Assembly (NCBI RefSeq): GCF_028583425.1
Contig: NC_072797.1
Span: 21,796,001-21,860,000, forward strand
Origin: Eublepharis macularius
Taxonomy: Eukaryota > Chordata > Lepidosauria > Squamata > Eublepharidae
Reading direction: 5' to 3'
Length of the DNA: 64,000 nucleotides
Below, one piece after another: positions 46,564 through 58,347 of the stretch (position 1 is the first letter of the stretch; the number at the start of each line of letters is the position of its first letter). The translations under genes and the position numbers were made by a program. Below the pieces are notes generated by a model, which worked only from the letters and a program-made list of their open reading frames with translations, did not search any database and was not told the origin of the DNA.

Positions 46564-46699
46564 CTTAGAGGACGGAATTCCTATTGTGTCTGTGGTTGAA
46601 TTAAAATTTGAATAGGAAATGCTGTCTAAGCATTCTCTGAACTCCGATTCTTGAAACTCCATTTCAAGAGTATCTTCCCTTAAATGACATATGTGCTAC

Positions 46700-46826
46700 C
46701 TTGGTGGACAATCTTTTTCAATGCATTTCTTTTGCTTTCCATTGGGTTGGGTTTCTGGATCACAAAACAAGTTTTTCACCACACCTTTCCCCTTTCTCAC
46801 ACAGCGGGCAGTCTGTCGTTGGAAAC
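46700..46826 (-). CDS. ADAMTS12: ADAMTS12 exon: second half of first C-terminal TSR
   Basis: Exon of 127 bases: two leading bases, 41 codons, two trailing bases. The acceptor is ctctttcag before GTTTCC and the donor is CCAAG|gtagca. It encodes [18 protein letters not shown], then [16 protein letters not shown] and ending DCPP, and so supplies the remaining cysteines of the TSR begun in the 49669-49810 exon. CDPETQPNG with QKKC is close to the mammalian ADAMTS12 repeat. The last two bases (AG) join G of the next exon to make the Arg of RWWAGEW. Phase agreement on both sides confirms this short exon although no long open frame marks it. Confidence 0.94.
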
Positions 46827-49668
46827 CTGAAAGAGAAGGACGAGAAGGAAGAAACATGTGCAAATGAAAAAGAATTCCAAATACAACATAGCTTGTTCCA
46901 AAAACTGACTATTATGTCTTCCTTACTACAGATAGCACCACAAAACACACTTGTAATCTAACAGTACAGTCCTAAGAAAAGTTACACCCTTCTAAGTCTG
47001 TTGACTTTCTCCACAATGGAAAAAAATATTTGGGACTGAGCATAAGAACCGTTGGGCCAATGTAACATCTCAGCCTGGGACATCCCACATGTACAACAAG
47101 CCATACTGGGTATTTCATGTTGTCCAACAACATGAAACCATGAGGTCTCCTAGTTCTTTACTTGTTGGACATGGGAGAAGCAAGCACCAGGGCACCTCTT
47201 CCTTCTCCAACACCAATGGCTTCAGATCACATGGGAGGAAACTTTTCATGGACTGCCTATACCCAGTGTACGTTCTCGGCCACGGGACTGTTCCACATTG
47301 GGCCATTCTCAGCAACCAAGTTGCTGCTATCTCTGCATTAGTTGCAAGTGGAATTACAATCAATGATCAATACAACGGTGGATAATGTACTTTTAAATAA
47401 TGAACCTCCTGGATTTTCTCATCTACATAGGTAGTTCTGTTTTATTATGAAAACGAATCCAGTATCCCTTCTATTTAATGATGATGGGAGAGAGACACCT
47501 CCAAAATTCCTTTTTTCAGTTTGGGTGGATTAGTGCTGTTACATCATGATATCAAGGATATGATCTAATGGAAGAAACAGGAATGGTGCCAATTCACAAT
47601 AGTGTTAACTCACCAATTGCATTAGTTTTATGGCAACCTCGGAAACAATGTAGACATTCAGGGACATCCTAAGGTTTCTGAGTGCCCTGGGCACCCCTGT
47701 ACAGGAAAGCTACCCTATACAAGGCTATCCACTTCTCTGCCAACCACTGGTGATGTCCAGGGCTCCTTCATCTGCCCACAGACAGGTCCTATGCAAGGAA
47801 AGCAGGCTGGCTCATCAATAGTGTGGCTTCAGGGTCAGATCAGGAGGGGGGAAAGGGTCCTACCTCCTCAGCTTGCCCCATGTCCCTCTGCTCCACGGAG
47901 TCCTCCCTATAAGCCAGCCCACTGGTGAGCCAGACTGCCATTCATGGCTTGGCTGTGCACAGGCTCTGCCTCCCCAAGGGACGGAGCCAGACTTCCAAGG
48001 TCATCCCATTGGCCACTGGGTAGAAAAGGATGCTGGACTCGATGGACCATTGGTCTGATCTGACAGGCTTGCTGGGCACTGATCAGCCTCAGTAGGAGGG
48101 AAAAGACAGGATGCCTGACCTTTGCCCCCTACTTGGGCTAATAGAGAGATGGAATTTCTGTTGTGAATTTGAAGGGGAGGCTAACATCTAGGGTTGCGAG
48201 GTCCCTCATGGAAACAGGCGAGGGGTAGGGGGACTTACCAGGTCATGAGGGTGCTTGCTGGTGATGTGGTCATATCGCCAGGGACATGCTGGTGTCACTT
48301 CCATGTGCACGGAAGTGACATCAGTTCATTACCAGGAATGCTGGGGATGCTCTGGTATTTGCCCAAATATCAGAGTGTCCCCAGCTATGTGCTGATATCA
48401 CTGTGCATGGGGAGTGATGCCAACACTGACTCTCCCCTTCTAACTATTCCCCCCCCCTCCCCGGCTAGCCAAGTGGCGGCAGGAAGCATCTGCTGGTGGC
48501 GGGGGATTCCCCACCCTGACCGGGGCAATGGTAAGCCTGCTAACACTGCCCCCCCCACAGCCCCGATCCACATCAGGCACCCTTTGAGATGCAATAAGTT
48601 ACAAATGTCAGGAGATCCAATCAGAGAACTCTCACATCTTTTCTAGTTGCACCTTTAGTTGTACAACGGTCATAAAAAAACTGTGCTATGTCCAACTGTC
48701 ACCGAGGAACTAAGCAATGTACTAATTGTTTATCCATTAATTTAACCCAAATCCCAAAGCAGGATTCTTTTTAATCAGCTGGCCAACCTAACATGTCATC
48801 TAGTAATTTCCTGTAGGGTAGTTAAGTAATTACCCTGATAAAATTATTCTAAATGAAGCAGAAGTCCAGCAGGTCTTTTCATATTATTGGCTGTGAAGAG
48901 GCTTTGCAAATCTGAATTTAAACATTGAGGGCAAGATATATACACAATCACAGCTAAGTATAAGAAAGGCCCAAAAAACTTGTAGCATTAGAAATTTTTC
49001 TAAGTTTGAAAACAATTTATTTGAAAAATTTATATGACACCTCTCGGGAGAACCTGCTTGATAATATAATCTACTGAAAGAAACTCCTCACAGCTATTCA
49101 GCAAATACCAATGCCTTCTTTTTTTTCCTTTAAAGAGTTTCTGTGCCTTTTACAGTTGCACAACAGGCAGAAATTTAACAGGTGCAACTTCTCCATCGCC
49201 ATGCCAGAAAAGAGGCTATACTTGTGGAACTTCTGCCGTCAGGCTGTATTCAGATATGACAAACTGTTACCATAATGGGCCTTGGGAAACTGTGGATTGT
49301 TGTTGCATCTGAAGGCCCCTGCCAGAAAAAGGGTGAACTAAAAACAGCATTTGTTCCCTCTCAGAGAAGTAATTCTCTCTCTTTGTTAAAAAGTTAGCCT
49401 GACAAATAGTTGTAATCTTTATAAACAACAAGTGGAGTAGTTCGGCTTAACTATTCAGTGATTAGCAGTTTTTCAAGGCAGTTCTGAACATGATCTTTTA
49501 CAGGGTGGCTTATCCAAGGTCCTGGAGATCAAGCCAGGTGATAATAAGAGCCATTTCCCTACCCTTGAACAATCCATTTGTTCCCCAGTTAGCACGCTGC
49601 TAGGATAATGAAGGGTGAAGCCAAAGCAGCTGGGAGCAAGAGAACAATGGCATGGCACCGTCTCTTAC
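46827..49668 (-). other. ADAMTS12 intron
   Basis: No clear repeat over 47050-48180 or 48660-49668. A possible AGGGTTGC-type hAT fragment starts near 48191. A half of the TGCAATCCTAAG MITE type lies near 46965-47030. Confidence 0.6.
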
Positions 49669-49810
49669 CCCTCCCACACGTAACACTGCATGCTGTCCAG
49701 CTGCTGTATTGCCAAAAATATTCTGGCTCCTCCACTTCGTTCTCAGAGTTCCAGTCTTTACGGACAGTGTATTCATATTGTATCCCAGGGTTATTCTCCT
49801 GAAAAAGGAG
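49669..49810 (-). CDS. ADAMTS12: ADAMTS12 exon: end of spacer and start of first C-terminal TSR
   Basis: Exon of 142 bases (47 codons plus one base). The acceptor is tttttgcag before CTCCTT and the donor is GGGAGGG|gtaaga. It begins [16 protein letters not shown], the usual end of the ADAMTS7/12 spacer, then passes an acidic linker ([10 protein letters not shown]) into a thrombospondin type 1 repeat with [16 protein letters not shown]. The Trp and CSVTCG motif form the N-terminal half of the TSR. The split Gly codon (G + GT) joins the next exon in frame. TSRs of this family are secreted, disulfide-bonded, and usually C-mannosylated or O-fucosylated. No modification can be seen from sequence alone. 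Confidence 0.95.
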
Positions 49811-51704
49811 CTGCAAAAACAATAAAGCATGATTGGTTTTCAATCGTGTAAACTCACAACAGGGAGCAGGAAACAAACAGATCTATAAACAAGAAAGCTT
49901 GGCTTCGGTACATTCAATAGAAGACAGGCTAAAATTTCCTTATGTTGAAATCAAATGCAATTGATACGCAAATGGTGCAATCCTAAGAAGAGTTACTCCA
50001 GTCTAAGCCCATTAAAATCAATGGGCTTAGACTGGAGGAACCCTGTTTAGGATTGCACTGAACGCTGCAGGGATTGGATTGGGCTGGTACTGGAAAGCAT
50101 TGTTCCTGTCATTGACATTGTTCTCTATGAGTGGAAACAAACAAGACAAATTTCACGTGAAGAGCACTTGATTAGTCCTGCAAGCATCCCTGGGAGTGGT
50201 AGTCTAACCTTGCCCCTCTCCAAGCAACTGGAAGAAAACTGAGCAAAGTGGATTTTCTTGCAAAGAACAGCCACTCTACTGGAGAGATTCTCTCTTTCAA
50301 AAATCCAATTGGCTGGTTTTCTTCCAGGACAGGGTGGGGAGGGGGGATGTAACAGCACCCTGTCGAGAGAAGAAGAATGGGAGGGACTGGGTTTCTCTCT
50401 TGCTCACAAAACACCTCGGCTTTTTTCCTGCCACTTATGTTGTTCTCAACCTCCCCCCACCCCCATCCTTAGCTCTTGGAGAACTTTTGAAAGAGAGAGA
50501 GTGTGTGTGAGGAAGTCTCTCCAGTTGTGATTCTCCCCAGCTGAGCTGAGATTCACATCAAGTGGTTGGATTTTTTTAACTACAATTCCCAGGGGTCCTT
50601 GCAGGATCCGACACTCACCTGTGCATCTCGTGTGTTTTGACCCTGTATCTCATTCATGTCCATTGCATTAGAAGACTTTTTCTCACAGAGGAGTCGCTGG
50701 GAGTTTTATGAATGAAATTCTCTGAGGTTTTTAAATTTAATTATCAGAAGTATGGGGGCCCAATTTTGACTGAGATCAGGTAAAAAGAAAAGTTCAAGGT
50801 CTCACGATGCCATTTTCCTGACTGAGACCATGACAGGGAGCTGTTACATGTTCTGGTCAGATTTTAACAAGGGATCACATGACTGAACATTTTTCTATTT
50901 TTTTTTAAAAAAGAAACAAATCCCGTCACTAATGAAAAGTAGAGTCAAGAAGAGCCCCAGCTTAGCCTTCTTCCTGGCTCCAGTTTTCTATGGGGAGGGG
51001 GATTTTCCTGTAGACAGACAGGCACTCGACTGTGTGCCCTCCCACCTGAATTAGTACAGCCTGGACACAGGTTCGCCACCTCAGTGAGAACTAAAAGTTC
51101 ACAGGAGGCATAACTGCAGAGAAAATGGTCCACTGCAAGCATGAAGATATTGCAAGGTATTGCAAGATATTGTATGACCTGATGAAAAGAGGGCAGGCCT
51201 TGTGTACTTTTAAATATTGCAACCAGAGAGGGATTGTTTGCAGGTTCACAACGGTTATGAACCAGGCTCTGTAGCTGTGTCTTTAAATGGCATACTGGAA
51301 TTTGCAGGTGACATTTTCCTCCCAGACAGGAAGTCAAAAAAACATCATTGCCTGCTAAAGGACTGAAAATCAAGTCAACGTGAAAAACACAATTACATGG
51401 GCTAGTAATAAGATTGCCAAGGGTATAGCAGGATGTAATATATGGCCCTTTTAGTTCCAAGATCGATGCCTGGCTGAGTCTTTCTGAGCTGCAGTACAAA
51501 TAAAGCAGATATATACTCTTGATTTGCTTCCAAACTTTATACCAAAATAAATAAATAAGCCGTATCCGTAACTGCTGACCTAGTGCAAGAGTGAGGAGGA
51601 GGGCACATTAAAGATGAGAGGCAGCTTCATGTCTAGTAGTCCACGGCAATCTCCTACTAGCCAGCTAGTGCCAGGTTCTCATGCAACCCGTTGCCTTTCC
51701 CTAC
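49811..51704 (-). other. ADAMTS12 intron
   Basis: It contains one short palindromic MITE (49975-50058). Nothing else was recognised. Short open frames here lack support. Confidence 0.65.
49975..50058. mobile_element. Palindromic MITE, GTGCAATCCTAAG family
   Basis: GTGCAATCCTAAGAAGAGTT and CCCTGTTTAGGATTGCAC are inverted, meeting near CCCATTAAAATCAATGGG. Confidence 0.75.
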
Positions 51705-51949
51705 CTGCAGCCACAACGATTCATTCGTGGGTCCTGCTGCCGTAAGGTTTTCCAGGTCTCCTTTCCTGTCATACTGAAATATCGTTCCTGCCACTTTGTA
51801 GTCTCCGTTCCACTGGATAATGAACCCTCCATTTAGATAATACTTTTCTGGGTCCTTACTTCTCAATGCAAGGAAATTTCCTGCTTCCGCCACTTCTACC
51901 ACTCTGATGTTTCTTGCGCCTTTTGGAATCAGGCCAATATCAACATAGC
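51705..51949 (-). CDS. ADAMTS12: ADAMTS12 exon: spacer domain
   Basis: Internal coding exon of 245 bases (two leading bases of a split Gly codon, then 81 codons). The acceptor is ccctag before GCTATG and the donor is CAG|gtaggg, phase 0. The peptide runs from [19 protein letters not shown] to TNESLWLQ. It contains the spacer signature [18 protein letters not shown] and matches the ADAMTS12 spacer more closely than the ADAMTS7 spacer ([13 protein letters not shown] and [10 protein letters not shown] are ADAMTS12-like). The spacer follows the cysteine-rich domain in this secreted metalloprotease family and contributes to matrix and substrate binding. Two N-glycosylation sequons (NLT, NES) are present. 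It is the most 5' exon visible. Upstream protease exons are not in the window. Confidence 0.95.
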
Positions 51950-52336
51950 CTAGGGAGGACAGAAAGGCATTTACCAGCTTTAATGATAATGTACCTTGAC
52001 TTCGTTCTAAAAGCAGTAAGCTGTAGCCCTATTCAAGACCACGTATAGCTGAGAGTGCTTTTATTCAATTGAAGCGTTCATCTGCCAACATCCTCAAATT
52101 GCTTAAGAGCAAATGACTGTTTGAAAAGCAGTTTAGTGCCCTTGACATCAGCAAAGCTCTGCTAAGAACCAACAATAGTGTTGAATCAAACCATGAGGGC
52201 TGAGTTTTGCAAATGTTTTACATCCCTTAAAAACTCTCTAGTTATAGGTGGGGAGGAGTGTTACCAGAACTGCTCCTTTTAAATGGGGAAATTAGCTTTA
52301 GCAGTCTGGAACTAAAATTAGCGTGGATCTAACCAA

Positions 52337-53664
52337 TGTTTACGGACGTCCCGATTCCAGACACTCTAGTGACAAAGAGGCAGACTACAAATAGGTTCAA
52401 TAAACACGTGTATTTACTAATAGTGTGGTGTAAGCCTGAACTTGCACATACACACAAGAAAGCATACAAGGACTAGGAAATACAGAGTAAGAAATACAGA
52501 GACGGTCGCTTGAGCAGGTACCCACGATGATAAGGGAAATACTCACAATCCTGAAGCGGAGCAGAGACACGACAGCGAGGTGGTCCAATGCCAGCAATGG
52601 ATCCACGGACAGACAGCAATGGGGTCTGGGTAGGAATGGCGTACGCACCATGCGGTCTGAGGGACCAGCTTAAATACCCCAAAACGTACCCTGGGGCTGG
52701 TACTGTACTTGGTGGTTCTCACAGATTAAAACAAAGGTTCTAATGGGTTACTGAATGGCTTGAATGGGCCACTTTAGGAATCTGATTGTGTTAAGTGACA
52801 ACTCAGGAAGAGGGGACAAAGGAGGGAGGGGGAAATCCGAGTGGGATGAATGGATGTTCCAGCGGACAGGGCTTGCCCTGATGTCCTCAGCTCTGGAATG
52901 CAGAGGTTTCTTTGAGATGCATTCTCTAAGTGCTTGGGATGGTTGGCACTTAGCTTCTTCTCCGGGGCGGCTCCTAAGATATGCAGAGCGGGGCGAGGTA
53001 CTCTTGCTGCGGACGTGGTGTGTCCGCTTCGCCGAAATGGCTTCTCAAAGCAGGCTTCTTCCCTTGGTCTTCTGGTTGCCTAAGAACATGATCGCTGGCT
53101 GGGCATGGCAGGGGCTGGTTAGCAGGTTGCCCGGTAGCGAGGGCAAGCTCGGGGACTGACCCGCGGGAGGCTCCATGCGGGAACTGACCAGGGAGCGCCT
53201 GGCCAGGCTCGCTGGAGGTTTCCCCGGCAGGCGCCCGGCTGCTAGCAGCGGCTTGGGCCCAGATGAGGCAGGCTCCCATGGAGGCAGGGGGAACAGCACA
53301 TAAAACACAATCCATAGCAGGGAACAGGCACGGTCCGTGGCAGATGGCAATGCAGGCACGGGGCACACTTGTAATAAAGTCCAAACACACACTGGGAGGT
53401 CCAGATATAGGTCTGGGAAGGGTTGCCCAGGAAGAAAGTCCTTTGTGTAGTTATCCAGGCATGGTGTCAGGAAACTAACACAGTCTATTGCAGCAGTAAA
53501 GTAACTGACACGCAGGCAGGAAACTGACACGTGTATTAACACACACACGTGCAGGGCAATCTTGGTGTAGCAGTAAAGCAGCAATGCAGGAAACTTTAAC
53601 ACAGTCCATGGGAGGCCTTAAAGCAGGAGAGGGGGCCTACTTGGCAACAGGAGGGAACTGTACA
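52337..53664 (-). mobile_element. Probable solo LTR (1,328 bp)
   Basis: On the minus strand it starts TGTACAG and ends GTAAACA (TG...CA). A TATA-like GGTATTTAAG lies about 330 bases before the end. An AGTAAATAC polyadenylation-like signal comes next, then a short downstream part. The flanks TTGT and TTGG differ by one base. No internal coding region or partner LTR is in the window. The retrotransposon class is unknown. Confidence 0.4.
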
Positions 53665-54239
53665 ACAATGTTTTTATATAGTTTATGTGATTTTTTTTAA
53701 TCCATTAGTGCATAATTCTACTAGTCTTTGTGCATTAGCACTCAGTAATTGGATTTTTAAAAAGTATTTTAATTAATTCTGCCATCATTTTTAAAGCCAG
53801 TTGCTTTGCAACACATTGAAGTGTTTTTAAAAATAATCTTTTAATGTGTTATCACATACACTAGCTCTAGCAATAGGACTAAAAAAGGAGTATGGATAAT
53901 ACTTTGATATTTGAAGAACTAAATAGCACCATACAGCAGGATATGGCTTCAGGAACACAAAAATATTTGAGAATTAGCCAAAAAGTAGCTTTTTGGGTCC
54001 CTTTCACACCCTTCCAAATTTGAGGGGGAGTTTGCATCAGAGAGGCATGGTGGAACACATATTTGTCCGCAAAAGTTAGTCAATCTCGAGTGAGAAAGAA
54101 GATCTCTGGAAGAAGGATTGGACAAAACATTTGCTGGAGTGATCTGTGGCATCAGGCTAGACCATGGCCTAATTACATGCACGAGTCAGTTTCAGACCCA
54201 AACCAGTGGTGCTAAGGGTGTCCTTTTCATCATGGTACA

Positions 54240-55120
54240 GATTGACTGAAGAGCTTGGATCTCTGTATTGATATCCTGCCATAAATGTCTGGTTGGGACT
54301 ATGTAATAATCCCTCTGATATTACCGCTCTAATTCTCAAAGAAAGCCAGCACTCATCTTGGCTTAAGGCTGTATACCACAAGATATCCCTACTGGGTTCC
54401 TCTTTTGAGTCATTGCAGATAATGCCATTCGGAAAAGCTAAGGCGATAGTTAAACAAAGAATATATGACATAGAAAGGCAGAATGATATTGTAAGGGTCC
54501 CTAGCTATGGGGCCCCACAGAAAATAAAATATGTAGTGGCTCCAGCGGCGTATTTATCACTGATAGAGATCCCAACACACTGCAGGGCCTACTCAATGGC
54601 CAGATGTAACATCTTTCCATCAGCAGTAACAGAAGGCCAGTACAAAAAGGTACCATTGATAGAGCGGCTCTGCCCGTGTGGGTCAGGAAACATGGAATCG
54701 ACTCATCACGTATTATTGCACTGTAGGTTCTATGATGACAGCAGTGTAAAGCTTATCTACCCCTCATTAAAGAGGCTTTATGGGCTTACAGATGAGATAA
54801 TATGTCAAAAGCTACTTTTCGATCCCAATCCCCAATACATATTGAATTCTGCCAAATTTTTAGCTATAGCCCACTAGATTCGTAAAGACAAAGCCTAATG
54901 TAGCTGGGAGGCTAGGGACTTATGAGAACAAGTATCTTTTTACTTTGGTTTTAATCTCTATAGAGAAGGTGGGGAATTTTAAAGTAAATCTTGTAGATAG
55001 GTTTTAATGTATTTTTATAGCTTGAATTTTAGTGTGTCATTTATTCTGTTACTCTGGTTTTGCTGTAGAGACTTGCGCTGGTTATATACCAAATTAAATA
55101 AATCTGAATCTGAATCACTA
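54240..55120 (+). mobile_element. Non-LTR retrotransposon 3' end, clade unknown
   Basis: It contains the coding end at 54293-54877 and a 3' UTR ending CAAATTAAATAAATCTGAAT with a CTGAATC repeat, typical of target-primed LINE insertions. The 5' limit is uncertain. Confidence 0.65.
54293..54877 (+). pseudogene. LINE ORF C-terminus with C-C-H-C knuckle
   Basis: An open frame of 194 codons. Residues 94-110 (PTHCRAYSMARCNIFPS) and the knuckle C127-x-C129...H138/H139...C144 (CPCG, THHVLLHC) match the C-terminus of non-LTR retrotransposon ORF2 proteins. The minus-strand copy at 56083-56472 has the same order: AR.N.FP, C.C, H, C.FY. The reverse transcriptase is absent, and the first ATG is arbitrary. 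The intact frame suggests a moderately recent insertion. Confidence 0.65.
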
Positions 55121-55916
55121 CAGTTCTTCTGTAGAAAAATCATGCAAGACTAAGAAACTTTATACAATCCTTTCTTTCCATCCCATGATTACTTTCAATT
55201 AGGACTGCCCCATTTGTCTGTGTGTGTGTGTTGGGGAGGTCCTGCTCTGCTGTTCTGGATTGCAGCTTGAAACAAAGAAAGAAGGCAAGTGACAAGAGGT
55301 AAACAGCTTCATTTGCTACATCCCTGCATGTTATGCCAGTGTTAAAAGCACACGAGCAGGCCAATATAAAAGAGGACAACCCTGCTGTCCACTAAAAAAA
55401 AAAACCATCCTAGTTATCAAATATTCTGGATTCATCTCTGATTATAACATGGAGAAACCTCATTTGGTCATTTCATACGGGGCTGTGTGGGACCACTGGT
55501 TCTGCATGCAAAAGTTTCCAGGTTTAGTTCCTGTTATCTCCGCTTAAAAGGCTTTACAGGAGTAGGTGTTCGGAAGGGCCTTCCTTGGCCTGAGATCCTG
55601 GAGACTCGCCAATCAGAGTAAAAGACAGGTACTCAGTCTTGCAGAGCGTTGGACACCTTTAGAATTTTGAGAATGAGGTGCCACCACAAAACTGGTCCTG
55701 TAAAGTTGGCTATGCAAGAACATGGCTGTGCAGTATCGATGCTACCATATAGTCTAGCTGTAGCTATGTAGAGTTACATAGACTTAAGCATATGGTTAGA
55801 TATTTTGGGAAAACTGTAAAAAGGTCCCTGAAATTAAAAAGGGCAATCTAACAGCTATCACTCAAGTACTTTATTTTTCTGCTTCTTTGACCAGTATCAG
55901 GGAAGCATGGGCTGTA

Positions 55917-55918
55917 CC

Positions 55919-55991
<73 letters not shown>
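55917..55991. repeat. (ATC)n microsatellite
   Basis: About 25 uninterrupted ATC units. It is the 3' tail of the adjoining minus-strand LINE. Confidence 0.95.
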
Positions 55992-55992
<1 letters not shown>

Positions 55993-56082
55993 TACCTTTA
56001 TTAGCATAACAACTGTCACAAGATTGATAAGGTATCTGATCCATAATATATAAAAACTTTCAACGATAAAAATCCATACAAA

Positions 56083-56472
56083 CTACTGATTAAAATTACC
56101 TTTAAGTTTAAGAACTTCCACAAGAAATTTAGCAACTGCTTCAGTAATTTCAGGAACCGAATCATTTAGAAGAAACTGACATTTAAGGTTATTACTCAGA
56201 TGACTTTTAGAATATAATAAATTAGAAAGCAAACGTTTCTGAGCAGACTCATAAAAAGGGCAATCTAAAATTATATGGTCAATTGTGTCTAAGGAATTAA
56301 GACCACACTTACATAGATGCTCTTGCCTCGGGATCTGGAGATACCTGCTAGAAAGCATCCTGCAAGGGAATGCATTAACCCTGGCCAATAAAAAGGCTCT
56401 ACGCTGTGAGGGAATATCAAGAGCATGAAGATAATAAGCCATCCTACCTGGAAGACTAGCAAGGGTGAACAA
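56083..56472 (-). pseudogene. LINE ORF C-terminus with C-C-H-C knuckle (second copy)
   Basis: A frame of 129 codons with ARVNAFPCRM at residues 30-39, C54-x-C56, H66 and C71 (CKCG, DHIILDCPFY). It resembles the 54293-54877 protein in order and spacing. A frameshift separates it from its N-terminal continuation, so it is inactive. Confidence 0.65.
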
Positions 56473-56610
56473 ATGCTAGGTTGTGCAGGACACAGTTTTT
56501 GCTGTTCAATATTTATAAATCGTTGCTTGATCGATTTAAAGATGTAAGCTTCGTCAGCTAAAGCTACATCATCAAGGGTGATCCCTTTAGACATGGGCTA
56601 TACTTATAAC

Positions 56611-57013
56611 TAGAGATGGGCACGAAGCGAAATACGAACCAAAATTAAGCACGAACCAGGTCGGGTCATGGTTCACGAACCGTGGTTCATCAGATCCCAT
56701 TTTTGACAAACCGCCACGAACTTTAGGCTGGTTCGTTTGGTTCTTTTTTGGTTCATGACTGCAGACAGCCTGGTGCCAATCAATCAGTTTCCTAGGCAAC
56801 AGGGGATGGACTTCCTGCAGACCTTCTGCTGACCCGGAAGTGACCTTCTGCTGACCCAGAAGTGATGATTTTCTGACCTGGATGTGATGTTTTCACGAAC
56901 CAAACGAGCTGGTTCGTGAACCAGGGGCGGATTCGTGAAAGTTCATGGTTCGTGAAATTTGACAAACTATGAACCACATGGTTTGGGTTTTTCCCGGTTG
57001 CTGCCCATCTCTA
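56611..57013. mobile_element. hAT-type element, TAGAGATGGGCA family (403 bp)
   Basis: The termini are TAGAGATGGGCA and TGCCCATCTCTA. Exact 8-base duplications CTTATAAC lie at 56603-56610 and 57014-57021. The interior has many copies of GAACCA/GGTTC(G/A). Confidence 0.9.
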
Positions 57014-57103
57014 CTTATAACTACTCCCTTATGTTGATTTCTTATTCAACATTAGCACTCGTCTACTAGAGAAAAGGGAAATGTGAAGTGAACTTCTGAT
57101 TAA

Positions 57104-57191
57104 CAGTGCAATTCTAAACAGAGTTACACTCTTCTAAACCCATTGACTTCAGTGGATTTAGAAGAGTATAACTTTGCTTAAGACGGCACTG
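57104..57191. mobile_element. Palindromic MITE, CAGTGCAATTC family, flanked by TTAA
   Basis: CAGTGCAATTCTAAACAGAG and CTTTGCTTAAGACGGCACTG are inverted arms around CCCATTGACTTCAGTGG. TTAA lies on both sides (57100-57103, 57192-57195). Confidence 0.75.
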
Positions 57192-57719
57192 TTAATTTAC
57201 CTAAATTTGCATATGAATAAAATAATAATTCCGAAGAAACAGATCATTTTATGAAGATTCCTGCATGTCTTGCCATTTAATCAGAGGTCATCTTTTAAAT
57301 TGATCAAAAGATTTGCATTTGATTCATGGTCTAAACCCTGCATCTCTAGGTAATTTAGGTTTCATTTGTGGATACTGTGCCACGTTTTATTTATTTAGAA
57401 TATTTATCATTCTGCCTTCCTGCCTGAAGGCAGGTCTCAACAGATTTAGGCACAAAATTGTTCTATTATAGAATTTGCATAAAATAACAATAACTGGTTG
57501 TTGTCCTCATCAAAATAATGGCTATTTTCATTCTTACTGGCACTATTATTGTGTCTTTAATTTCTTGGGCCTGACAGGGAACAAATAAGGTTGCCGTATA
57601 GCAGGTCAGACCACTGGTCAATCTTACAGTCTGCTCTGACTGGCAACAGCTCCCCAGACAGACAAAGGCCATTCCTGGAACCTGCTATTTGAGATCCTGT
57701 TTAAGAACATAAGAACAGG

Positions 57720-57963
57720 CAGGGCTTTTTTTCAGCTGAAACGCGGTGGAACGGAGTTCCGGAACCTCTTGAAAATGATCACATGGCCAGTGGCCCCGCC
57801 CCCTGATCTCCAGACAGAGGGGAGTTTAGATTGCTCTCTGCGCTGCTCATCTAAGCTCTCCTCTGTCTGGAGATCAGGGGGCGGGGCCACCGGCCATGTG
57901 ACCATTTTCTCCGAGGGCAACCCACTGAGTTCCACCACCTCTTTTCCCAGAAACCCCCCCCTG
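57720..57963 (-). mobile_element. hAT-type MITE, CAGGGCTTTTTTT family (second copy)
   Basis: Exact 8-base duplications AGAACAGG lie at 57712-57719 and 57964-57971. The inner order is reversed relative to the 11548-11798 copy (GGTTCC-type arm first). Confidence 0.9.
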
Positions 57964-58163
57964 AGAACAGGCCTGCAGGAAAGTGGTTTTTCTAGTCCAG
58001 CATCCTGTTTCACATAGTGGTCAACAGGGTTGCCAACAGACTGGAGAAAAATATCTTGTCTCTTTAACAGAAGCTTACAATGAAATCCTAAGCAGAGCTA
58101 CACCATTCTAAGTCCATTGTGAAGATGGGTAGCGGAAGCTTTTCATGGCACGGAGGTAAACAA

Positions 58164-58332
58164 CATCCTAACAACAACAACAACAACATTTGATTTATAT
58201 ACCACCCTTCAGGATGATTTGACACCCACTCAGAGCAGTTTACAAAGTATGTTATTATTATCCCCACAACAAAACACCCTGCAAGGTGGATGAGGCTGAG
58301 AAAGCTAGAAGCTGTGACTGACTGGCTCATCC
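58164..58332 (-). repeat. tRNA-derived SINE (Sauria-like), truncated
   Basis: The plus strand begins with AAC repeats, then ATTTGATTTATATACCACCC, CTCAGAGCAGTTTACAAAG and GATGAGGCTGAGAAAGC. On the minus strand this is the 3' half of the SINE at 1144. Confidence 0.8.
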
Positions 58333-58347
58333 TGTTGAGCCTCTAAG

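Larger units (their letters stand above)
36360..46699 (-). other. 10.3 kb ADAMTS12 intron
   Basis: It holds SINEs, Helitron 3, a minisatellite, an L2-like 3' end, L1 copy 2, an AT-rich tract and MITEs, listed separately. Bases 36360-37030, 37700-38780, 39630-40260, 40640-41020 and 41810-42760 show nothing I can name. Confidence 0.7.
55915..56596 (-). mobile_element. LINE 3' end with (GAT)n tail, minus strand
   Basis: On the minus strand the coding end (56472-56083) is followed by a 3' UTR ending GCTAATAAAGGTAGATG and a GAT repeat of about 75 bases (55917-55991). Upstream, KGITLDDVALADEAYIFKS continues the protein in another frame, so there is at least one frameshift. Confidence 0.7.

Noticed and set aside
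53045..53602. 185-codon minus-strand frame
   Set aside because: It lies inside the probable LTR and shows no domain. Cysteine- and leucine-rich content comes from CT-rich sequence.
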